This document shows positions 16,998-25,872 of a stretch of 64,000 nucleotides of DNA, one piece after another; positions within the stretch are counted from its first letter, which is position 1; each line of letters starts with the position of its first letter. A model generated the notes under the pieces. It saw only the letters and a program-made list of their open reading frames with translations, ran no database searches and was not told the DNA's origin. Source of the DNA: Verrucomicrobiota bacterium (lineage in GTDB: Bacteria > Verrucomicrobiota > Verrucomicrobiia > Opitutales > Intestinicryptomonadaceae); NCBI GenBank assembly GCA_023450935.1, contig JAEXGH010000001.1, positions 1 to 64,000 of the forward strand, given 5' to 3'. The translations under genes were made by a program, and so were the position numbers.

Positions 16998-18767
16998 CTA
17001 CTTGAAGAGGGCTACATCCTTTGCCTTAACAACGCCGAGTTTTTTGTATTGGAAGTCCTTGTCCGAGTAGTTTGTTACTACCCTTGTGCCGTCGGCATAC
17101 TTCGTTAGAAATACGTTCGGGGCAAGCTCCTTGTGCAGGTCCATAAATTCGAGCTGTAGGTGCTTTACTTTTTGGTATTCGTCGTATGCTTCCTTTACCT
17201 TCGGCAGGTTTTTGTCGTTGCCAAGCTCGCCGTAGTAGCAGAGGCGGCTGCCCCATTCGTAGAATTGAAGCCTGTCGTCGGGGTTGCCGCGGATGTTGAA
17301 TCCAAGCGAGTTTCTGAAGCCCGCGTTGCTCATAATTATCCCGTTGTAGACAAGCGGGAACATCGGCACGATTCTGTCTATGAGCGGGCTGCGTGCAATC
17401 ACCTTGTCGAAGGGCGGCATCCAGACGTAGAAGGCGAAGTCGAGCGTGTTGGCGGTTTGGTCGTAGCATGATTCCGACGTGAAGCCGCCGAAGAAGCCGT
17501 GCGAGAGCTTGCCGATTTGGTTCATGTAAAACGCGCAGTCCTTTTTGGTGCAGGGGTGGTTGAGATTGAAACAGGGATATGGGCGTATTGCCGTTGTTAC
17601 GTCGATGTGCAGCGGGCCGAAGAAGCCGAGCTGCTGCATGTTTGTGTAGTTTTCAAGCACCTGCTTGTAGTAGACCTGTTTGAAACACGGGCGGTATGCC
17701 TCGCCGCCCATACCGTCGTAGTGAATGTAGTCGCCGTTGAGCTGCAACGCCAAGTCGTCTTTGTTGAACGCGGGCGAGACGGTGTAGTTTTCTGTGTGGA
17801 GAATGTGCGCCGAAATCTGGAAGCCCAATTTCTTGCCGAGAGCCGTGAGCTGGCGGCACTTGGCGTTGCCGCCCAGTTCCGGTTCGGCTACGCCGTAAAT
17901 AGGCGAACGTCCGTTGGAGCGCCAGTTCCAGTTCGTCAAAATAACGTCGGCTTTTTCTATGCCAAGCTCCTTGAGCTTTTTGAGAGTTTGCATCATGTTG
18001 TCGTAGGTTCTGACAACTTGAATGTTGGGCGCGTCAACGTCTTTCCAGTGGTATCCGCGGTTGAGTTTTGTCTCCATCTGGCGCATAAAAGTAGCCATGT
18101 GGAATTTCAGGAAGATTGATTCGGTTGTGTATTTTAGCTTGGGGTTGCCCTTTATGCGTTCTTTCAGCGGAACAACCTCGCCGCGGTCGAGCTGGTATTT
18201 GCGGTATGCCTTCGCCATGGAAGAGTAGTTCGCCTTTTTGCCTTTGAAAGATACGAAGTCTATTATTATGTCCTCGTAGGGCGGCATACCAATTCCCGAA
18301 ATATAGAAGCGCGGCGAAACCGTGTAGACGCCGTTCTCCACGTTGACTACTGGAATGAATTCGTCGCGCAGTCCCTTGACGATTATGGCGACGGCCTCGT
18401 CGCCTTTTTTAAGCCCAAAAAGCGGCATAACGGGCGCGCCCCTGTAGTGGCCGTTGTCTGCTTTGAACGTGCCGAATTCTCCGCGGGGGAAAACCCAGTA
18501 GCCGTCTTCGCCTTTGGCTGCGGTTGCGGCGTCGCAGAAGAAGTCTACGTAGTCGATTTTGCTGAAGGCGTTTACGCCCCAGCGCGGAAATTTGCCGAAA
18601 GAAACTTTTACGCGCGCGGTGTTAGCGTCGATTTTTTCGGTCTTCAGCGTTTCGGTGTAGCGCGAGCCGTCGAGGCGCGTCATCACCATTTTGACGCTGT
18701 CTACTGTGGCCGATGCCGATAACGCCGCAAGCGCAAGCGCGGCGGCAAACATATTCCGTATTTTCAT
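16998..18767 (-). CDS. Secreted TIM-barrel-like protein, family copy 4
   Basis: 589 residues from the ATG at 18765-18767, chosen because it follows GGGAGAG and opens a signal peptide (MKIRNMFAAALALAALSASA); the frame extends 40 codons upstream without support. It matches copy 1 in its readable part (LTNWNWRSNGRSPIYG, AHILHTENYTVSPAFN). The barrel half keeps the family's acidic positions as LHIDVTTAIRPYPC and GGFTSESCYDQTANTLDF, so the Asp of HIDVT and the Glu of SES remain. It ends, like the others, with TNYSDKDFQYKK and a short tail. Function unknown; an exported enzyme acting on a polymer is a guess. Repeat element H3 starts at its stop codon. Confidence 0.88.
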   Translation of the reverse strand: MKIRNMFAAALALAALSASATVDSVKMVMTRLDGSRYTETLKTEKIDANTARVKVSFGKFPRWGVNAFSKIDYVDFFCDAATAAKGEDGYWVFPRGEFGTFKADNGHYRGAPVMPLFGLKKGDEAVAIIVKGLRDEFIPVVNVENGVYTVSPRFYISGIGMPPYEDIIIDFVSFKGKKANYSSMAKAYRKYQLDRGEVVPLKERIKGNPKLKYTTESIFLKFHMATFMRQMETKLNRGYHWKDVDAPNIQVVRTYDNMMQTLKKLKELGIEKADVILTNWNWRSNGRSPIYGVAEPELGGNAKCRQLTALGKKLGFQISAHILHTENYTVSPAFNKDDLALQLNGDYIHYDGMGGEAYRPCFKQVYYKQVLENYTNMQQLGFFGPLHIDVTTAIRPYPCFNLNHPCTKKDCAFYMNQIGKLSHGFFGGFTSESCYDQTANTLDFAFYVWMPPFDKVIARSPLIDRIVPMFPLVYNGIIMSNAGFRNSLGFNIRGNPDDRLQFYEWGSRLCYYGELGNDKNLPKVKEAYDEYQKVKHLQLEFMDLHKELAPNVFLTKYADGTRVVTNYSDKDFQYKKLGVVKAKDVALFK

Positions 18768-18920
18768 ACAATTCTCTCCCTTATAGTTAACATGTAATGA
18801 AATGTCGGGCACATGCGCACACCACGCATACGCGCCGATACCAAACCAATGAATACCAATTCGTAAAAAACTCGACAGACAAGTCAAGTAAATTATGCCG
18901 CGCGCGCGAAACGGCGCGGG

Positions 18921-21900
18921 TTAGATTTCCGCGACTTTGCCGTCGATGTATCCCGCAATGCGGCAGACGATTTTTTCGGGCGCAATGCCGAAAATTTTCG
19001 CCGCGGCCGTCTTGTATATTTGCATTTGCTGCGCGTATTTTTCGGGATTGGAGGCGAAGGGCTTGTAGTCGAGAATTTCCGCCGATGCGTATCGGTTTGC
19101 GCCGTCCGCGAAAACCGCGATTCTGTCAATGCTGCCAACTTCCGCATGGCCGTCCGCAACGTATTCGAACCAGAATTCGCTTGCGGCAAAAGTGCTATGC
19201 GCGTCGAAGTTGCGGCGGAATTTCGGGTTTGCAAAAAGCTTTTCAAGCCCCGCGCGAATGTCGGGATTTTCCACTTTTGCAAAATCGAAATCTTCGGGCG
19301 AGTGCATTTTTTCGAGAAGTTTGTGCACCTGTATCCCGCTTTGCGCCGCTGCTGAAGGCGCGGGCGGCTGTTCGTCCGGCGCGCCCGCGGGCGCGTTCCC
19401 GCGCGAGGGCGCAAGTGTTTGCAACGCGCGGACGGGTCTGAGATTGGGAATGAACTTCGGCTCTGCCGCTGCGGACGAGTCCGTTTCGGGCGCGATTTTT
19501 TCGAACCAGCGCGGGTCGCCCATGGAAAGTTCGCCTGTTGACAGCACTTCGGCGTAGAGTTCTTTCATCTGTTTGGCGGAGGTGCAGCAGCCGAAGCGCG
19601 GCTCGAACGCCTCAAGCAGGTTTTGCGTGAAATGTATGCCTGCCGATTTGTCGGCCTTCAGCGACCCCTCCGAAATTTTCGGCGATATTATGTAGAGGGC
19701 GCGTTCGGGGCGCGTAGCCGCAACGTAGAGCTTGCAGATTGTCTCAAAGTATTCCGTTGTTTTGGCGTCGCGTGCTTTAGCGTATAGGGTTTTGTCCATT
19801 TCCGCGAGAGTGCCGGACGGCGAAATCATAACAGCGCCGCCCATCTCAACAAGCGAACTACGCGTGCGGACTTCCGGCTTTACGGGCATAATAACCATTC
19901 CGAAGGCAAGTCCCTTCGATTTGTGGACGGTCATCACCTGAATTACGTCGCTGCGCGCGGAGGTGTTCAGCTCGGTGTCGGAAATCGCCTCCACGGCTTC
20001 GTCGATTGTCGGCGTTTGCGCGGCGTCGAGTTTTGCGCACGCGTCGATAAGCCATTTCAGCTCAATCGGCGACTTCCCCAGTTTTTTGCGGACGAATTCG
20101 GCGTAGTCGAGCGCGAAGCTTTCGAACCCTTCGCCGAAAACTTTTGCGCGCGCTTTGTCGGCAAAATCTTCCGAGAAATTTTCGGCGAATTCTTCGAAGC
20201 CGGCCATTTTGCAGTATGCAACGCTCGCCGTGTTTTTCGGGTGGGCGAGCCAGCGCAAAATTGCCGCGAAAATCGATACAACCGGTCGGTCATCGGCTAT
20301 GTTTATCGACATTTCGCCCGCTGCGTTGTAGCCGTTTTGTTTGAGGAAATCGACTATGATGTTGGCTTGAACGTTTTTCGAAACAAGCACGGCACATGTT
20401 ATTCCGCGTCCGACGGGGTTTGTCGTGCGGAGAATGTCGAGCACTTCGGCGCAGACGGCGGCGGAGTCGGAGACAGTGTCTCTGGCGGAGTCGTAGAGGC
20501 GCAGCTGGGCGAACGACGCCTGCGGCTTTTTGGACAACGAAGGGTCCTCCTCCGCCGATTTGTGCGTGTTGAAGTCGGCGGAGAAGATATCGGCGGCGTC
20601 TTTTTGGAACGCCCGCGCGAGGTTATGCTGGTTGCCGAATATTGCGTTTACGGCGTCGATTACATACCTGCCCGACCTCCACGAGACCGTAAGCGGCTTT
20701 GCGGGGCGTATCAGCTGGGAATTTGCGTTGTAGTAGGCGAAAATGCCGTTGAAAAGGCGCGGGTCGGCGTCGCGCCAAGTGTAGATTGACTGTTTGACGT
20801 CGCCTACGTAGTAGAAGCTTTTCTCGGGCGAGACAATCGCCTCCTCCACGAGGTTGCGAAGAACTTCCCACTGAATGCGCGAGGTGTCCTGAAATTCGTC
20901 GAAAAGCCAGTGCCTGAATTTGGCGTCGAGGCGGTATTCTATTATTTCCTTTTCGGTTTTCCTGTTTTCGTCGGCAAGGATAAGCGGCATGTCGGAAAAC
21001 GTGATTTTCCCGCGCGAGCGCACGGCGGCATCGTATTCGCGCTCGAAAAGAGCGGCTATTTTCCCCATTGCCGCAGTGGCTTCGAACAGACGCCCGCAAT
21101 GCTCCGCAAAGAGCATGTCAAGCATTTCGTCCATTGTCGCCGCGCAGGTTATCGCCACCGGCTTGCCTTTGTATGGCAGCGACGTAATTCCGCGCAGGAC
21201 ACCGCCGCGCTTGGCTTCGAAAACCGCTTCGCAGGTTGCGTTTGCAATGCTCCCCAACCCCGCGTAGCCCGACTTTTCGAAGAACTCGAGTAGTTTTGCA
21301 AGCTCCTTGCTGCTGCCCATGTCGGCCCTGAGAATGTCGAGTCCGCGCGCGTATGCGGCGTCGTCCCAACGGACGTTCGGCAGCTTCACCCCCGCCAGCG
21401 CGCCGTTGCCCCAGCAGTCGAGGTTGCGGTGCCTGAGGTAGGCCGTGTGGGCGGCGTCAACGGCTTTTTCTATAATCGGTCGGACGCGTTTTTCGTCGTG
21501 CCCGAACGACGCTTTTTTGATGAGCTCGGCAAAATTTTTAGCGTCCCGTTCGCCGACCGCATTGTGCGCCATAACGCGTGAAATTGCCTCCGCCCTGAGC
21601 TTGCGGGCTTCGAAGCCGTCGCCTCCCATAACCTCCACGGGGGCGAAAATTTTGAGCGCGCCCGCATTTTGCCTGATTATCGAGGAGAAGAACGAGTCTA
21701 TCGTTCCGAGTTTGAGCCTGTTTATTTGCGCGGCGCACAGCGCGAGCGTTCGGGCGAATTTCTCCCTGTCGGGCTTTGCGCCGTCGGGCGAAATTCCGGC
21801 TATTTCGCGCGCGAGCGATTCCGCCCCCTCGTCGGATTCTGCTGCGTCGGCAAGCCGCGTGAGTATTTTCGACAAAAATTCGCCCGCCGCCTTTTTCGTA

Positions 21901-22049
21901 AAGGTCAGCGCGATAATCGAAAACGGGTCTGGGTTGCCGCCATCTCCGCCCGCGCACGCAAGCGCGATAAAGCGCGTTGTAAGCGAAAACGTTTTGCCCG
22001 AACCCGCCGACGCAGATACCTTTTCGTTTGAAAAATATTTTTCGTTCAT
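18921..22049 (-). CDS. addA: AddA-type helicase-nuclease subunit
   Basis: ATP-dependent helicase/exonuclease subunit for double-strand-break end processing before RecA-mediated repair. 1042 residues, UvrD/RecB type. Walker A SASAGSGKTFSL is at about 11-22, Walker B FDEFQDTSRIQW near 385, motif III VGDVKQSIYTWRDADP near 415, motif V VMTVHKSKGLAFGMVIMP near 710 and motif VI YVAATRPERALYII near 790. The C-terminal PD-(D/E)xK nuclease has GSIDRIAV and EILDYKP (about 975-1005). Its ATG overlaps the stop of addB by four bases, so the two are translationally coupled. Confidence 0.9.
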   Translation of the reverse strand: MNEKYFSNEKVSASAGSGKTFSLTTRFIALACAGGDGGNPDPFSIIALTFTKKAAGEFLSKILTRLADAAESDEGAESLAREIAGISPDGAKPDREKFARTLALCAAQINRLKLGTIDSFFSSIIRQNAGALKIFAPVEVMGGDGFEARKLRAEAISRVMAHNAVGERDAKNFAELIKKASFGHDEKRVRPIIEKAVDAAHTAYLRHRNLDCWGNGALAGVKLPNVRWDDAAYARGLDILRADMGSSKELAKLLEFFEKSGYAGLGSIANATCEAVFEAKRGGVLRGITSLPYKGKPVAITCAATMDEMLDMLFAEHCGRLFEATAAMGKIAALFEREYDAAVRSRGKITFSDMPLILADENRKTEKEIIEYRLDAKFRHWLFDEFQDTSRIQWEVLRNLVEEAIVSPEKSFYYVGDVKQSIYTWRDADPRLFNGIFAYYNANSQLIRPAKPLTVSWRSGRYVIDAVNAIFGNQHNLARAFQKDAADIFSADFNTHKSAEEDPSLSKKPQASFAQLRLYDSARDTVSDSAAVCAEVLDILRTTNPVGRGITCAVLVSKNVQANIIVDFLKQNGYNAAGEMSINIADDRPVVSIFAAILRWLAHPKNTASVAYCKMAGFEEFAENFSEDFADKARAKVFGEGFESFALDYAEFVRKKLGKSPIELKWLIDACAKLDAAQTPTIDEAVEAISDTELNTSARSDVIQVMTVHKSKGLAFGMVIMPVKPEVRTRSSLVEMGGAVMISPSGTLAEMDKTLYAKARDAKTTEYFETICKLYVAATRPERALYIISPKISEGSLKADKSAGIHFTQNLLEAFEPRFGCCTSAKQMKELYAEVLSTGELSMGDPRWFEKIAPETDSSAAAEPKFIPNLRPVRALQTLAPSRGNAPAGAPDEQPPAPSAAAQSGIQVHKLLEKMHSPEDFDFAKVENPDIRAGLEKLFANPKFRRNFDAHSTFAASEFWFEYVADGHAEVGSIDRIAVFADGANRYASAEILDYKPFASNPEKYAQQMQIYKTAAAKIFGIAPEKIVCRIAGYIDGKVAEI

Positions 22050-24805
22050 CGTTTTTGAACCATGTTGGCGATTGCCGTTTTAGAGAGACGGAAAGTGTTT
22101 TTGCACGGCGGATACTGCGGGGGCGGGTCTGCTTGGAATTCGCCGCGCCTTATTTTCTCCACAATCTCTTCGGCCTTGGCGAGCGCCGACGCGGTTTCGT
22201 CGGCAGTTATGTCCCAGACGTCGAAATCCGTCGCCGATGTTTCAAGCGGCAGCACAAGCAGCGCGCATTTGCAGTTTTGGCCTACGGCGTTTTTTGCCGC
22301 CGCGCAGTAAAGCGGCATTTGCAGGTCTTTCCAGACGGGGTTGCCGTTTTCGTCGCATTTTTCGTAGTGGCTTTTGCGCGCCGTTAACGGCTCGAATTTC
22401 TTGTATGTTTTGTAGTCTACAACCAGAAATTCTCCCGTGTTTTCGTTGAAGTCTATTCTGTCTATCGAACCGGTCGTGCGCGCGCCGTTTATTTGCATTT
22501 CGAAAAACCGTTCGGGCGTTTCGAAAAACCGCCAGCCCTCCGCGGCGTGCCGCGCCTGAACTTCCGCAAGGGCGCGGAATTTCTGCCGCATAGAGAGAAT
22601 CTGAATGCGTATCTGGGCGGAGACTTCGCCGAAATTTTTCCGGACATACGCGTCGAGAGCGGCGTTCAAGTAGGCGTGGATTTCGTCGGGATTTTCGCTG
22701 TCGCGACGCTCCGATTTTCCGAAACGCTCCATGACCCAGTGCAGCAGCGAACCGTATTGAAGCTCGTCAAGCTCCGATTTCGCGGGCGTTGTTTCGCGCG
22801 CGCCGAGAACGTATTGGACGTAGTATGAAAACGGCGACGCCAGATACGCCCTGAATTTCGACGCCGACATTGTGAAGTCGGAGTTGCGCGCGTCTGTCGA
22901 AAGCGGGACGGGCGTGGGGGCTGAGGGCTCGATATTGTCGGACTTCGGTTCGGCGAAGAGGAATTTCACGCGCTCGGGCAGGTTGCGCGCTTTCAGCAAA
23001 ATGCGCGATGGCGTCAGAGGGGCGTCGTCGGCGTCTTTGCGCGAAAACAGTATTTGTGCGGCGTCTCCGCGCGTTTCCAGCAGCGTCTGCAGCATATACG
23101 CGTCGCGCGCGGCGCGGCGGTCGGGGTTGCGCAACCCGAGTTTTGCGCGCAGCGAATCGGTCAAAAACTGGCTTTCGGGCTCGGGCATCGGAACTGTTCC
23201 GTCGTTTATGTCGCAAAGCATTAGAAGCGGTTTGTCGCTCCAGAAAATTTCCAGCCAGTTTTCCAGAACAAGCGTCTGGGCGTCCAATTCGGGCGGCTTT
23301 GTTTTGCGTTCAACCGCCCGTATGAGGAATTCGCACACTTCGCGCGGCAGAAAACTGGTTTTTTGCGACGCGTCCGACAATTCGCCCGCCGCCGCTTCCA
23401 GAGCCTGCATTCCCTCTTGGTGCGCGGCGTTTCCGCCGGCCGCTAGGGCGTTTGCCGAAAGCAGTTCAGCGACTGCCGCGGCAGTCTTTTCCGCGTCGCC
23501 GCAAAACAACGCATCGAGCGTCCGCTTTGCAAAACGCAGAATTTCGCCCTGCGTTTCGTCGGCGAATTTAAGCGCGTCGTCTGCCGATACCGGAATGTGT
23601 TCTTCGCGCAGGGTGTCGAACATTTCGGCAACCGACGTTTGCGTCGCTGAAAATTTCCGCGCCGCCGCGCCAAGCAAAAGCGGGTTCCCCACAGCGGCGG
23701 AGAAGTTTTCGAAATCGGGATTGCGCCCGTATTCGGCGGCGCATTTAAGCAGTTTAAGCAGAGAGGAATCGGCGGGGATTGAGCTGTCGCGCGGGGCGGA
23801 TTTTATCCCGCAGGAGGCGAGTTCGCGGGCGAAGATTTTTGCGTTTACGGTCTGTTCGCACGAAACCGCGGCATAGTCGCATGGAGAGGGGTATTTTGCA
23901 ACGGCGTTCGCCGCCGCGCGCGCTTCGTCTTCTACCGACGCGAAAATGTATGTGTTGCTTTCGGAAACGTCGGTGGAAACTGCGGCGTATTTTTCGGCGA
24001 GCGGTCTGCCGAGCTCGTCGAAGAACGCGTTGTCGGCGTTTGTGGGAACGACGACGAAAATTTCCTCGGCCGATTTTTTTGCAAGCTCAAGCGCAATCTG
24101 CGGAATGTCGGGGTTCGCCGCAAACACCAGCTTTTTAAAGCGTCGCGCGGGCGCGGCAGTCTCGAGAGCTTCGCGCATCGTCATTTTGCCCGAGGCGCGC
24201 AGGCTTTGCAGGAAGGCGGCTTCGAGGTTTGCCAAGTCCCTCCAGAGAGATATTTCGAATTGATTGGGCGCGCCGGAATTTTCGACAACTCCGAGCACGT
24301 CGGCAAACGACATTCCGTTTTCGGAGAGCGTATTTTGCAATTTTATGAATTCGTCGGCGGCGTCCATTGCGTTTTCGCGCGCCGGCGCGCCGTTTCTGAA
24401 AACGTCGGGGCAGGAGGTGTGCGCTATGGCGTCGAGCCACGCGCCGAGCGTGTCGGCGGCGGTAGCCACTGGCAGCGATTGGGTAATTTGCGCGGCAAAG
24501 ACTTCGAAAGTGGAGATTTCCATTCCGCCGATTGCCGCCGCTTCACCCGTTCGTTGCGCGAGCTTTGCCGCGAGCGTTTTAGCCGCCGACTTTGTGGGCA
24601 CAAGCACGAGCGTTGAACCGAAAAACGTTTTTTCGGCATTTTCCGAGAGGTTGTTTGAAATCCATTCCGCGACCGTATCGGGCACTGTTTTTTTGGGAGG
24701 GAGAAATACGCTCGTTACCATATGTGATATTGTATTGCCGCACTCTATATTTTTTATGCCGCGTTTAAGCAACGATTTTTCGCAAAAAAATGTTTTATCG
24801 GACAT
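22046..24805 (-). CDS. addB: AddB-type PD-(D/E)xK nuclease/inactivated helicase subunit
   Basis: Second subunit of the AddAB-type exonuclease. 919 residues from the first ATG; a second ATG at 24721 (MVTSVFLPP) gives 891 residues and looks equally likely, as neither has a ribosome site. The N-terminal part resembles a helicase domain, but the Walker A position reads VLVPTKSAAKTLAAKLA without GKS/T, so it probably does not hydrolyse ATP. The C-terminal nuclease has MSASKFRAYLASPFSYYV, LHWVMERF, GSIDRIDF and FLVVDYKTYKK (about 700-845). Only one Cys follows the nuclease motifs, so the iron-sulfur cluster of Bacillus AddB is not evident. It overlaps addA. Confidence 0.82.
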   Translation of the reverse strand: MSDKTFFCEKSLLKRGIKNIECGNTISHMVTSVFLPPKKTVPDTVAEWISNNLSENAEKTFFGSTLVLVPTKSAAKTLAAKLAQRTGEAAAIGGMEISTFEVFAAQITQSLPVATAADTLGAWLDAIAHTSCPDVFRNGAPARENAMDAADEFIKLQNTLSENGMSFADVLGVVENSGAPNQFEISLWRDLANLEAAFLQSLRASGKMTMREALETAAPARRFKKLVFAANPDIPQIALELAKKSAEEIFVVVPTNADNAFFDELGRPLAEKYAAVSTDVSESNTYIFASVEDEARAAANAVAKYPSPCDYAAVSCEQTVNAKIFARELASCGIKSAPRDSSIPADSSLLKLLKCAAEYGRNPDFENFSAAVGNPLLLGAAARKFSATQTSVAEMFDTLREEHIPVSADDALKFADETQGEILRFAKRTLDALFCGDAEKTAAAVAELLSANALAAGGNAAHQEGMQALEAAAGELSDASQKTSFLPREVCEFLIRAVERKTKPPELDAQTLVLENWLEIFWSDKPLLMLCDINDGTVPMPEPESQFLTDSLRAKLGLRNPDRRAARDAYMLQTLLETRGDAAQILFSRKDADDAPLTPSRILLKARNLPERVKFLFAEPKSDNIEPSAPTPVPLSTDARNSDFTMSASKFRAYLASPFSYYVQYVLGARETTPAKSELDELQYGSLLHWVMERFGKSERRDSENPDEIHAYLNAALDAYVRKNFGEVSAQIRIQILSMRQKFRALAEVQARHAAEGWRFFETPERFFEMQINGARTTGSIDRIDFNENTGEFLVVDYKTYKKFEPLTARKSHYEKCDENGNPVWKDLQMPLYCAAAKNAVGQNCKCALLVLPLETSATDFDVWDITADETASALAKAEEIVEKIRRGEFQADPPPQYPPCKNTFRLSKTAIANMVQKR

Positions 24806-24827
24806 CTTTTGTGTATAAACTCGGGCT

Positions 24828-25868
24828 ATGAAAATTTTTCAAAGTCTGATAGTGTGCTTTTGCGCGCTGATTTTAGGCTGTGCGGGCGGCTCCGACAACG
24901 ACTGCGCGCGCGCCGCCGCGGCCATAGGCGCAATGCTTCCCGAAAACGAAGCGGGACGCGACGCGCTCGACGGAATGCGGTTGGCGGCGGAATCGCTCCC
25001 CGAATGCCGCGGGTTTTTGATACTCGCCGAGCCCGCGCCGAAGTCGGCTTCCGACGCTTTGCGGACGGTCGGCAGACTCAGCTCCGAGGGCGTGCGTGTT
25101 TTTTGCGTAGGCTTCGACGCCGAAATTCTGGCGTTCCACAAGATTTATTCCGCAATGGGCGGCGCGTTTTTCAACTTTCTCGCCGAATACCCTCCCGCAA
25201 CGCTTTCGGGCGAAAACTCCACGCGCATATTCTTCAACGGCGCGCAACTGGGCGATATGTTTTCGGCGAAGTTCGACTCAATGCCCCGCGCGAAAACGGC
25301 GGCGATTGTCTCGGAGGATTCCGACATCGGCAAGTCTTTGGGCGACTACCTCAACTTCTGCGTCTCAACCCAAACGCGCAAGATTTTCCGCGACTTCTAT
25401 TCGGCGGGCGAAACCAAGTTCGACATCTACGCGCGCGGCATTGTTCTGCAAAAGCCCGACGCCATTTTCTACGCGGGTTCGGGCGCGGAATTTCCGTTCC
25501 TGCGCGACAGTCTCCGCGCGGCCGGATACGCCGGAATGCTCTTCGAAATGCGCGGGATAAAACGGCTTTCCCACGACCGAAGCGGCGACCCCCGCACGCT
25601 TTGCGCGTTTTCCGAATTCGAAGTCTCCCCGAATCGGGAGGCGGAAAAATTCGCGGCGGCTTTCGAAAAAAAATACGGGCGCGCCCCGAGCGTTTTCGCC
25701 GCATGGGGATTCGAGAGCGCGCGGCTGCTCGCCTCCGCGCTTGCGGCGGCGGATTTCGACGCGTCTAAAATGCGCGCGTTTTTCAAGTCGCGCCGATACG
25801 ACGGCGTTTTGGGAACGCTGTATTTCGATTCGTCCGCCGACTGTTCCGCAAAGCTGATTCTACGCTGA
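24828..25868 (+). CDS. Periplasmic-binding-protein-like lipoprotein
   Basis: 346 residues. It starts with a lipoprotein signal (MKIFQSLIVCFCALILGC), with Cys18 as the probable lipidated residue. The mature part resembles the type 1 periplasmic-binding fold of branched-chain amino acid receptors: GRDALDGMRLAAESL near the N-terminus, TAAIVSEDSDIGKSLGDYL in the hinge region, then KPDAIFYAGSGAEFPFLRDSL and FAAWGFESARLLASAL. No ABC permease or ATPase is next to it, so it may be a solitary sensor or an envelope factor and not a transporter part. The gene starts 22 bases from the divergent addB start and ends four bases before the ComEC gene. Confidence 0.75.
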   Translation: MKIFQSLIVCFCALILGCAGGSDNDCARAAAAIGAMLPENEAGRDALDGMRLAAESLPECRGFLILAEPAPKSASDALRTVGRLSSEGVRVFCVGFDAEILAFHKIYSAMGGAFFNFLAEYPPATLSGENSTRIFFNGAQLGDMFSAKFDSMPRAKTAAIVSEDSDIGKSLGDYLNFCVSTQTRKIFRDFYSAGETKFDIYARGIVLQKPDAIFYAGSGAEFPFLRDSLRAAGYAGMLFEMRGIKRLSHDRSGDPRTLCAFSEFEVSPNREAEKFAAAFEKKYGRAPSVFAAWGFESARLLASALAAADFDASKMRAFFKSRRYDGVLGTLYFDSSADCSAKLILR

Positions 25869-25872
25869 CGCA

